From assembly GCA_022009815.1 (NCBI GenBank), contig CP091725.1, positions 186,001 to 250,000 of the forward strand: a stretch of DNA of 64,000 bases, given 5' to 3'. This stretch comes from Bacteroidales bacterium. Its GTDB lineage: Bacteria; Bacteroidota; Bacteroidia; Bacteroidales; Muribaculaceae. The translations under genes were made by a program, and so were the position numbers. The stretch's first letter is position 1. Each line of letters opens with the position of its first letter. Below are positions 47,864 to 55,413 of the stretch, piece after piece. The notes beneath the pieces were generated by a model. That model made no database searches. It was not told the DNA's origin and worked only from the letters and a program-made list of their open reading frames with translations.

Positions 47864-48632
47864 ATGACTAAAGACGAAAGGCAGTCACTTATCCTCGACC
47901 TGCTCATGCAACAGGACTCGTTGCTTGTCACCGACTTGTCTGAGCAACTCAACGTCTCATCGGTTACGATACGAAAAGACTTGACAGAACTTGAGAAAGA
48001 AGAAACTCTACCGCAACCACGGTAAAGCAATCCTCATAGACCCTTACAGCGAAAACAAGAATGTAAGCGAGAAGGAACGGCTGTATGTGGAGGAGAAACG
48101 GCTCATCGGCGCCGCGGCGGCACAACTGATCACACCGCGCGACTCCATCCTTATCGCATCAGGCACCACAGTCCACGCGTTGGCGCGCAACATCCACACG
48201 ACCGACAAGCTGACCGTGATAACGGCATCGCTCGAAGTGGCGCGCATCCTTGCCAACGACCACAACATCGACATCATCGAGCTTGGCGGAATCCTCCGCC
48301 ACAGCAGTCTGTCGGTGGTCGGCAAATATGCAGAGTCGGCATTGAGCGACTTCTCCTGCAGCAAACTTTTTATCGGCGTTGACGGAATCGACCTTGATTT
48401 CGGCATCACGACAACCGACATGATGGAGGCAAGCCTCAACCGCGTGATGATACAAACCGCGCAGAAGACCATCGTGCTCGCCGACTCATCCAAATTCGGA
48501 CGCCGCGGCTTCAGCAAGATTGTCGACACAAAAGACGTGGACCACATCATCACCGACTCGCACATCTCTCCGTCAACGGCACACGCCATCGAGGAGATGG
48601 GCATAGAGCTGACAATCGTTCCTGTCCACTGA
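47864..48632 (+). CDS. glpR: DeoR/GlpR-type transcriptional regulator (frameshifted)
   Basis: About 257 residues. N-terminal DeoR helix-turn-helix (ILDLLMQQDSLLVTDLSEQL, then VSSVTIRKDLTELE) and a C-terminal sugar-phosphate sensor domain with DSILIASGTTVHALAR and LFIGVDGIDLDFGITT. The frame breaks at 48003-48005 (AAA for AAAAA); restored, LEKEEKLYRNHGKAIL joins both domains. The position, divergent from phosphodiesterase 2 and adjoining glpABC and glpT, suggests it senses glycerol-3-phosphate and controls this locus; that is inference, since DeoR proteins respond to various sugar phosphates. Confidence 0.85.
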
Positions 48633-48660
48633 ACTCCAATCAAGCACAAATAATAAAAAC

Positions 48661-48684
48661 AATCCCGAGATGCATCTCGGGATT
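48661..48684. terminator. Bidirectional terminator between glpR and glyA
   Basis: AATCCCGAGATGCATCTCGGGATT, a perfect palindrome with A-rich left and T-rich right flanks; serves both convergent genes. Confidence 0.85.
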
Positions 48685-48710
48685 GCTTTTATTATACCTA
48701 TATACACCTA

Positions 48711-49991
48711 TTAATATGCAAACATAGGATAGTCTGCCATCATGGCGTTAACCTTCTCGCGCACAGAGCGGATAACCGCCTCATCCTCGTTGTGGCTGAG
48801 CACCGTGTCGATCATCTCGACGATGTCGCCCATAAGGTCTTCCTTCACGCCGCGCGTGGTGATGGCAGCCGTGCCGAGGCGCACACCCGACGTCTGGAAC
48901 GGAGAGCGGCTGTCGAACGGCACCATATTCTTGTTGGCAGTGATGTCGGCGTCAACAAGCACCTTCTCTGCCACCTTGCCGGTGAGTTCCGGGAAACGGG
49001 TGCGCAAATCCACAAGGATGCAGTGGTTGTCTGTACCGCCGCTCACAATCTTGTAGCCCTTTGCAATCAGAGCATCCGCCATAGCCTTGGCATTCTTCTT
49101 CACCTGCTTCTGATAGTCCTTGTATTCCGGCTGCAAAGCCTCGCCGAAAGCCACAGCCTTGGCAGCAATCACATGCTCAAGCGGGCCGCCCTGAACACCA
49201 GGGAACACCGCAGAGTCGAGAATTGCCGACATCTTCTTCACAACGCCCTTAGGAGTCGTTTTGCCCCATGGATTCTCAAAATCCTTGCCGAGCAGAATCA
49301 AGCCGCCGCGCGGACCGCGGAGAGTCTTGTGGGTTGTAGATGTCACGATATGCGCATATTTCAACGGATTGTCGAGCAGTCCGGCAGCGATAAGTCCGGC
49401 AGGGTGAGCCATGTCGATCATCAACAACGCTCCTATTTCATCGGCAATCTTACGCATGCGGGCATAGTCCCATTCGCGCGAATATGCGCTCGCGCCTCCG
49501 ATAATCAGTTTCGGACGCTCGCGGAGAGCCACTTCCTCCATCATGTCGTAGTCGACCAAACCGGTGTCTTCCTTCACACCATACTCAAGGGCATGGAAAA
49601 CCAAGCCTGAGAAATTCACTGGTGAACCATGGCTGAGGTGACCGCCGTGCGACAAGTTCAATCCGAGGAATTTGTCGCCTGGTTTCATCGTTGCCATAAA
49701 CACAGCCATATTTGCCTGTGCGCCAGAATGCGGCTGCACGTTGGCATACTCGGCGCCGAAGATTTCCTTCACGCGCTCGATGGCAAGCGTTTCCGCCTCA
49801 TCGACCACCTGACATCCGCCATAGTAGCGGTGGCCGGGATAGCCTTCGGCATACTTGTTTGTGAGGCACGACCCCATGGCGCGCATCACTTGGTCGCTGA
49901 CAAAGTTTTCAGAGGCAATCAACTCTATGCCTTTCTTCTGGCGCTGATGTTCACGCTCGATGATGTCGAAAATCAAATCGTCTCTTTTCAT
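48711..49991 (-). CDS. glyA: Serine hydroxymethyltransferase
   Basis: PLP enzyme converting serine and tetrahydrofolate to glycine and methylene-tetrahydrofolate, 426 residues. IELIASENFVS and NKYAEGYPGHRYYGGC are diagnostic; the PLP lysine is in HIVTSTTHKTLRGPRGG, and MIDMAHPAGLIAAG lies before it. Full length and intact. It is followed on the minus strand from pyrBI and a flavin reductase gene, perhaps one transcript. Confidence 0.96.
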   Translation of the reverse strand: MKRDDLIFDIIEREHQRQKKGIELIASENFVSDQVMRAMGSCLTNKYAEGYPGHRYYGGCQVVDEAETLAIERVKEIFGAEYANVQPHSGAQANMAVFMATMKPGDKFLGLNLSHGGHLSHGSPVNFSGLVFHALEYGVKEDTGLVDYDMMEEVALRERPKLIIGGASAYSREWDYARMRKIADEIGALLMIDMAHPAGLIAAGLLDNPLKYAHIVTSTTHKTLRGPRGGLILLGKDFENPWGKTTPKGVVKKMSAILDSAVFPGVQGGPLEHVIAAKAVAFGEALQPEYKDYQKQVKKNAKAMADALIAKGYKIVSGGTDNHCILVDLRTRFPELTGKVAEKVLVDADITANKNMVPFDSRSPFQTSGVRLGTAAITTRGVKEDLMGDIVEMIDTVLSHNEDEAVIRSVREKVNAMMADYPMFAY

Positions 49992-50018
49992 ATTGGTCTT
50001 ATATAATAAGTTTTATAA

Positions 50019-50588
50019 TTATTTCTTTTTCTGCACCGACCAGCCAAACTTGCCTATCTTGTCGCCAAGTCCGTAATAGTTGCCGTGGGCATAGGCGATA
50101 AGGTCGGCTGCCTGCATATCGAACGCTCTGGTTTCCGGATTGATAAAACGCTCGTCGGCAAGCGTGCAAAGCACTTCGGATATAAACATGTCGTGGCTGC
50201 CCAACGGGATTATCTCCTTCACGCGGCACTCGATAGACAACGGCGCCTCCTCAATATATGGAGCCTGCACCATCGTGCCGCGGCGCGGAGTGAGCCCTGT
50301 TTCCGCAAACTTGTCGTAGTCCCTGCCCGACCTCACTCCACACCAGTCGGCGGCACGCGCCATGTCGCGGTTTGTGAGATTAAGCGTAAACTCCATGTTT
50401 TCCTTCAGCAATGCGTAGCTATGGCGTTCCTTGCGCACCGACACATAGCACATGGCAGGGTCGGAACATATCGTGCCAACCCACGCCACGGTTATCAGGT
50501 TATAGTTTTCCGGAGCGTTGCCACACCCCACAAGAATAGCCGGAAGCGGGTAGATCATCGTGCCCGGACGCCACACTTTCTTTGCCAT
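50019..50588 (-). CDS. Flavin reductase-like FMN-binding protein
   Basis: A 189-residue protein of the flavin reductase-like domain family. VAWVGTICSDPAMCYVSV matches the family's FMN-binding strand region (TWVGTICS... pattern), with FTLNLTNRDMARAADWCGV and a closing VKEIIPLGSHDMFISEV. It starts six bases downstream of pyrI. Related proteins bind FMN and act with oxygenases or as reductases; no partner oxygenase is near. Specific role unknown. Intact. Confidence 0.82.
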   Translation of the reverse strand: MAKKVWRPGTMIYPLPAILVGCGNAPENYNLITVAWVGTICSDPAMCYVSVRKERHSYALLKENMEFTLNLTNRDMARAADWCGVRSGRDYDKFAETGLTPRRGTMVQAPYIEEAPLSIECRVKEIIPLGSHDMFISEVLCTLADERFINPETRAFDMQAADLIAYAHGNYYGLGDKIGKFGWSVQKKK

Positions 50589-50594
50589 AAGCCT

Positions 50595-51053
50595 TTACTT
50601 CAGTTCTATATCCTCCTTTTCAATCATCCGCTCGCAGTAGCGGCACTTCAGCGTCACATTGTCCTTGTCGATGACGTTGAAATACGTGCGCATCGGCTCG
50701 TTGTTGGTGATGCACTTGGGATTGGTGCACCGCACGATGTCGACAATGTCGTCGGCAAGCGTCACCTTGAACTTTTTCACCACTTTGTAGTCCTCGATGA
50801 TGTTCACGTTGACGTTTGGCGCAACCAAAGCCAGGCGGTTGAGCGTCTCTTCAGGAAAAGTCACGCCCGACACTTTCAAGATGCCTTTTTTGCCGAGTTT
50901 CTTGCTGTCGAGGTTATAGCCGATTGTGACACTGCCCTCCACATTTTCCAAATCAAGCAGACGCACCACCTTGAAAACGAGGTGGGACGGAATATGGTCA
51001 ATCACCGTGCCATTCTGCAAAGCGGCGACGGCGAGTTTGCTGTTATCGTTCAT
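50595..51053 (-). CDS. pyrI: Aspartate carbamoyltransferase regulatory chain
   Basis: A 152-residue regulatory subunit binding CTP/ATP. The N-terminal allosteric domain contains IPSHLVFKVVRLLDLENVEG, and the C-terminal zinc domain has four Cys in CTNPKCITN and CRYCERMIE. It overlaps pyrB by 11 bases. Presence of PyrI means a class B, E. coli-type holoenzyme with feedback control. Intact. Confidence 0.95.
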   Translation of the reverse strand: MNDNSKLAVAALQNGTVIDHIPSHLVFKVVRLLDLENVEGSVTIGYNLDSKKLGKKGILKVSGVTFPEETLNRLALVAPNVNVNIIEDYKVVKKFKVTLADDIVDIVRCTNPKCITNNEPMRTYFNVIDKDNVTLKCRYCERMIEKEDIELK

Positions 51054-51981
51054 TTTCTCTGAGTTCCTTTACGTTAATACCTAAAACTTTGCAAATGATT
51101 GCCTGACGGGCATAGAGTCCGTTCTGCGCCTGCTGGAAATAGTAGGCTTTCGGATTGTCGTCGACATCCTGAGAAATCTCGCCTACACGTGGCAGCGGAT
51201 GCAGGATGCGCACCGTTGGCTTGCTGTCGTCGAGCATCGAATTGTGGAGATTGTATAGATTCTTCACGCGCTCATATTCCTCAAGGTCGGAGAAACGCTC
51301 GCGCTGCACGCGCGTCATATAAATGATGTCGCTCTCATTGATCACGTCCGGCGAGAACTCGCGAGTCTCGCGGTAACGGATGCCGTGCTCATTGCAGAAG
51401 TCCTTGTATTCCTGTGGCATTTGCAGCTCGTTGCACGCCACGAAATTGAACGTAGGGTTGAAATACGACATTGCCATCAGCAATGAATGCACCGTGCGGC
51501 CATATTTCAAGTCGCCCACCATGGTGATTGTCAAGTCGCGCAGCGTGCCCTGAGTCTTATAGATAGAGTAAAGGTCGAGCATTGTCTGCGACGGATGCTG
51601 GTTGGCGCCGTCACCGGCATTGATGACCGGCACACGCGACACCTCCGACGCATAGCGCGCCGCGCCCTCAAGATAGTGGCGCATTATTATCAGGTCGACA
51701 TAGTTGTTGACCATCATGATTGTGTCCTTCAGCGTCTCGCCCTTCGACGAGCTCGACGTTGCCGCATCGGAGAATCCAATCACCCGTCCGCCAAGACGGT
51801 TCACTGCGGTTTCAAAACTCAGGCGGGTGCGTGTCGACGGCTCAAAAAACAGAGTCGCCACAACTTTGCCCTCAAGAAGTTTCCGGTTCGGGTTTGCCTC
51901 AAAATATTTCATATCCTCGAGCAAATCCAGCATCTCCTGCTTTGAGAAGTCGGAAATCGATACAAGACTTTCGTTTTCCAT
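51043..51981 (-). CDS. pyrB: Aspartate carbamoyltransferase catalytic chain
   Basis: Condenses carbamoyl phosphate and aspartate, the committed step of pyrimidine synthesis. 312 residues from MENESLVSISD. Carbamoyl phosphate loop FEPSTRTRLSFETA, HPSQTMLDLYSI and LHPLPRVGEISQDVD are visible. The ATG at 51981 is preferred over 52038 since the longer N-terminus is encoded by the T-run of the upstream terminator. Forms an operon with pyrI. Expression is probably set by the leader at 52026-52189. Confidence 0.95.
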   Translation of the reverse strand: MENESLVSISDFSKQEMLDLLEDMKYFEANPNRKLLEGKVVATLFFEPSTRTRLSFETAVNRLGGRVIGFSDAATSSSSKGETLKDTIMMVNNYVDLIIMRHYLEGAARYASEVSRVPVINAGDGANQHPSQTMLDLYSIYKTQGTLRDLTITMVGDLKYGRTVHSLLMAMSYFNPTFNFVACNELQMPQEYKDFCNEHGIRYRETREFSPDVINESDIIYMTRVQRERFSDLEEYERVKNLYNLHNSMLDDSKPTVRILHPLPRVGEISQDVDDNPKAYYFQQAQNGLYARQAIICKVLGINVKELRENER

Positions 51982-52020
51982 ATATATCTTCGTCTTATTG
52001 AATAAGTTAATATCCGAATA

Positions 52021-52061
52021 AAAAAATAGCCAATCCACACAAATCGTGCTGACTGGCCTAT
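52021..52061 (-). terminator. Attenuator-like terminator in the pyrBI leader
   Basis: Minus strand ATAGGCCAGTC, 15-base loop, GATTGGCTAT, then TTTTTT; a bulged G and one G-T pair in the stem. It lies about 40 bases before the pyrB ATG. Confidence 0.7.
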
Positions 52062-52141
52062 ATCGTCGACGACAACGCCGCGGTGTCCGCTTGCCGGAAG
52101 TACCGCTGGAATGAGACTGTATGTTGGTTCGTCTGCTTCAT
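52058..52141 (-). CDS. Putative pyrBI leader peptide
   Basis: ATG then 26 more codons (MKQTNQHTVSFQRYFRQADT opens it) and TAG. The ATG lies 19 bases after the promoter box and the stop sits at the base of the terminator's 5' arm, the position expected for a leader peptide in transcription attenuation. No similarity to E. coli PyrL was recognised. Short, so chance cannot be excluded. Confidence 0.55.
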   Translation of the reverse strand: MKQTNQHTVSFQRYFRQADTAALSSTI

Positions 52142-52160
52142 TGTTGCCGTTCTTTCATTG

Positions 52161-52189
52161 CAAAGTTACGAAATCTTTGCAATGGGCAA
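52161..52189 (-). promoter_or_regulatory. Promoter of the pyrBI leader and operon
   Basis: Minus strand TTG (52189-52187), 18 bases, TAACTTTG (52168-52161). Predicted transcript starts about 13 bases before the leader ATG. Confidence 0.6.
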
Positions 52190-52241
52190 CACATTTGGTC
52201 CCGCTTTTTCACCTAAATTTTCATTTTTTTATGCGAATTGC

Positions 52242-52249
52242 TATCTTTG
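52242..52249 (+). promoter_or_regulatory. -7 box upstream of the EamA transporter gene
   Basis: TATCTTTG with no clear -33 TTTG; leader of about 105 bases. Confidence 0.45.
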
Positions 52250-52363
52250 CACCTCGATTGAGGATATGTAGTATCCGCTTATTCTAACAGCAAACAAAAA
52301 TGGCAGAAACCCACACTACGCCGCATGGCACAACATTAATTCATCATACATAAAACATTTGAC

Positions 52364-53293
52364 ATGACAGGCAAAGCTAAAGGCTATTTTCTCGGAGCAG
52401 TGGCTGCAGCCACATACGGCATGAACCCACTGTTCGCGCTACCACTCTACGACGACGACATGGACTCTGACTCCGTGCTGTTTTTCCGCTATCTCTTCGC
52501 CATTCCGCTCCTTGCGATAATGCTCAAGGCACGCGGACGCAGCCTGGCGATAAAGCGTTGCGAGGTGGCACCGCTGCTGTTTTTCGGCGTGATGATAGCA
52601 CTGTCGTCGCTCACGTTGTTTCTCAGCTACGGCTACATGGGAGCGAGCATCGCCTCCACGCTGCTGTTCATATACCCCATTCTGGTGGCTCTGATAATGG
52701 CTGTAATGTTTCATGAGCGTCTCAGGGCGGCAACCGTAGTGTGCATGCTCTCGGCACTGCTCGGCATCGCCCTGCTCTACAAAAACGAGGACGGGTCGAC
52801 AATAAGCCTTGTGGGCTCAATCATCGTGTTTTTCTCGTCGCTCTCCTATGCCATCTATCTCGTTGGCGTAAACCGCGTGAAAGCCATCAAGGACGAGCCT
52901 ACACTGAAAATCACGCTCTACGTTCTCGTGTTCGGGCTCTCGGTGTTCATCATCAGGCTGCTGTGGATTGGACAGATAACGATGCCGTCGCACTGGTATA
53001 TGTGGGGCAACGTGCTGGGTCTTGCCGTATTTCCCACGGCGATATCCTTCCTGTGCACCACCGCCGCAATCCAGAGCATCGGCTCCACCCCAACCGCGAT
53101 TCTCGGCGCGCTGGAGCCAGTCACCGCAATATTCTTCGGCATCATGATTTTCGGAGAGACAATGTCGGCACGGCAAAGCGTCGGACTGGTGCTCATAATC
53201 GTGGCTGTGACCCTGGTGATTGCCGGAGGAAGCCTTTCGGTGCCGCTGACACGCTTCCGGCGTCTCTTCCCGCGTCTGCTCAAAAGAAAATAA
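52364..53293 (+). CDS. EamA-family (DMT) membrane transporter
   Basis: A 309-residue protein with about ten membrane helices in two EamA repeats: GYFLGAVAAATYGMNPLFAL opens the first, and LVGSIIVFFSSLSYAIYLVG the second. The family exports or imports small metabolites such as amino acids and their analogues; the substrate cannot be read from sequence. It ends in a basic cytoplasmic tail (RLFPRLLKRK). It is followed by lgt, 67 bases downstream. Intact. Confidence 0.85.
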   Translation: MTGKAKGYFLGAVAAATYGMNPLFALPLYDDDMDSDSVLFFRYLFAIPLLAIMLKARGRSLAIKRCEVAPLLFFGVMIALSSLTLFLSYGYMGASIASTLLFIYPILVALIMAVMFHERLRAATVVCMLSALLGIALLYKNEDGSTISLVGSIIVFFSSLSYAIYLVGVNRVKAIKDEPTLKITLYVLVFGLSVFIIRLLWIGQITMPSHWYMWGNVLGLAVFPTAISFLCTTAAIQSIGSTPTAILGALEPVTAIFFGIMIFGETMSARQSVGLVLIIVAVTLVIAGGSLSVPLTRFRRLFPRLLKRK

Positions 53294-53360
53294 TGTTGGC
53301 TGTTAGCGCAGAATTGCGTAACTTTACGGCCTGATTTCTGAACAGTAAAAATTCAACGAT

Positions 53361-54236
53361 ATGACTGCACAAATTCTTAACTTTATAACGTGGGACTGCA
53401 ACCCCGACTTGATTTCATCGCCAATCACCATCCGCTGGTACGGACTGATGTTTGCCATCGGCTTTATCCTCGGCGCTTGGATTCTGTCGAAAATGTTCAA
53501 GCACGAGGGAGAGCGCAGCAGCTGGGTGGATTCGATTTTCGTGATTGTGGTGATCTGCACCATCGTGGGCGCACGCCTCGGACACGTGTTCTTCTACGCG
53601 TGGGACTACTACTCGCAGCACCCTTCCGAGATACTCAAAGTCTGGGAAGGCGGACTTGCAAGCCACGGCGGGGCAATAGGCATCCTTATCGGCATCTGCC
53701 TCTACTCCTATTTCGTCACCAAGCGTTCGCCGCTGTGGACTCTCGACCGTCTTGTGGTGCCTGTGGCTCTCGTCGGCGGGCTTATCCGTCTGGGCAATCT
53801 TTTCAACTCCGAGATTTTCGGACATGTCACCACGCTTCCGTGGGGATTCTATTTTGTCGACTCTCTGGAATGGCAGAACATGTGTGCCGAATACGGTTAT
53901 AAGGTGGCTTGCCACCCTACACAGATTTATGAGGCTCTTTGCTACTTCGCACTGTTCGGACTGCTGATGTGGATGTACTGGAAGCGCAACTCAGAGGAGC
54001 GCCGCGGACTGATTACCGGAGTGTTTTTCGTAGTTCTTTTCTCCTGCCGCTTCCTCATCGAGTTTATCAAGAACCCACAGGAAAGTTTCGAAGTGGGAAT
54101 GCTCCTCAACATGGGACAGCGTCTAAGCCTCCCGTTCATCATTGCCGGTGTGGTTCTCGCCATCCGTGCATTGCTTCGCCCGCGCGTGGCAATCGACTAC
54201 AAAAACGAGTTCGCTCCGGAAGAAAAAAAGAAATAG
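53361..54236 (+). CDS. lgt: Prolipoprotein diacylglyceryl transferase
   Basis: Inner-membrane enzyme that attaches diacylglycerol from phosphatidylglycerol to the lipobox Cys. 291 residues, seven membrane helices. LASHGGAIGILIGI carries the conserved His/Gly motif, and GGLIRLGNLFNSEIFG the signature with Arg and Asn/Glu. GARLGHVFFYAWDYY precedes these. It serves the many lipoproteins here, including both phosphodiesterases and the zinc-knuckle protein. Six bases separate it from the MscS gene. Confidence 0.94.
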   Translation: MTAQILNFITWDCNPDLISSPITIRWYGLMFAIGFILGAWILSKMFKHEGERSSWVDSIFVIVVICTIVGARLGHVFFYAWDYYSQHPSEILKVWEGGLASHGGAIGILIGICLYSYFVTKRSPLWTLDRLVVPVALVGGLIRLGNLFNSEIFGHVTTLPWGFYFVDSLEWQNMCAEYGYKVACHPTQIYEALCYFALFGLLMWMYWKRNSEERRGLITGVFFVVLFSCRFLIEFIKNPQESFEVGMLLNMGQRLSLPFIIAGVVLAIRALLRPRVAIDYKNEFAPEEKKK

Positions 54237-54242
54237 CAAGCC

Positions 54243-55410
54243 ATGTTGTCTTTCTATGACATCGTCGGTTTTTCCGACCACCCCGCCAACCTATCCTCCG
54301 CCGACAGACTGCTTGGCATAGGCATCATCGCCGCAATCTGTCTGCTGGCATACTTTCTGCTCAAGAAGATAGTATTTCCTCTGGTCAAACGGTTCACGGA
54401 AAAGACCGAGGCAACATGGGACGACCACCTGTTCAACAGCCGCGTGCTCAACCTGGCGGCATACCTGCTCCCGGCACTGCTCGCCTATGTGTTTGTGCCA
54501 ATGCTGTTCAGCGACCATCCGATGACCGTCACGGTCATCGACAAAGCGTTTCTGCTGCTCATCGTAGCAATATCCACACGGCTGGTATGCGCATTCATCT
54601 CGTCGTTCCAGATTATCAGTTCTGAATCCGAGTTGCTGAGAAAACGTCCGCTGACAGGTATATACCAGACATTCAAGATTCTTGTGGTATGCGTGGGCAT
54701 AATCCTTGCTGTCAGCATATTGCTCAACCGTGAGCCAAGCACCATCCTTGCCGGACTCGGCGCCTCGGCAGCCGTGCTTATGTTGGTGTTCAAGGACTCG
54801 ATAATGGGACTTGTGGCAGGCGTGCAAATCAACTACTACGACATCCTGCGTCCGGGCGACTGGATGATTCTCGAAAAGCGCGGCGCCAACGGGCTGGTAA
54901 CCGCCGTGACTCTCAACTTCGTGAAAGTGCAGAATTGGGACAATTCGGTCACAACCATCCCCACACATGCGCTGATTACAGAATCGTTTCAGAACTTCCG
55001 CAACATGTGGGAAGAGGGCGGACGCCGGATGCGCGAAATGGTTTATATCGACATCACCTCGGTGCACAAGTGCTCTGCCGACGAGGCTGAACGCCTGGCG
55101 GCAATGATTCCCGACTGCCCGACATACGGCACCGACGTGACAAACCTGTTCTTTTTCCGATTCTATATGGAACACCGCATGCGCTCAAATCCACTCACCA
55201 ACCCGCAGCCGCACCTGATGGTGCGCCAACAGCCAGTGTCGGCTTGCGGACTGCCCGTGGAACTTTACTGCTTCACTTCATGCACGCAATGGGTCGATTT
55301 TGAGCACTTCAAGGCGGAAATTGTAGAGACGGCTTACGCCTCGCTCGGCAAGTTCGGCTTGAGAGCGTTCCAGTCGCCTTCGGGAATGGACTTCGACAAA
55401 TTGAAATTAA
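54243..55410 (+). CDS. MscS-family mechanosensitive channel (frameshift at the stop)
   Basis: About 389 residues, YbdG/MscM-like layout: several N-terminal membrane helices, the pore helix and beta domain region LAGLGASAAVLMLVFKDSIM followed by INYYDILRPGDWMI, and a soluble C-terminal domain. As written the ORF runs on into uvrA. At 55404-55406 AAA stands for AAAAA; restored, the protein ends DKLKN and stops at TAA 55408-55410, three bases before the uvrA ATG. Opens under membrane tension to release solutes. A second channel, mscL, lies on the other side of uvrA. Confidence 0.88.
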
Positions 55411-55413
55411 CGT

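Larger units (their letters stand above)
51982..52363. other. Control region between pyrB and the EamA transporter gene
   Basis: Holds the pyrBI promoter (52161-52189, minus), a leader ORF (52058-52141, minus) and attenuator (52021-52061, minus), and on plus the TATCTTTG box at 52242-52249 for the transporter gene. The other bases show nothing further. Confidence 0.65.
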
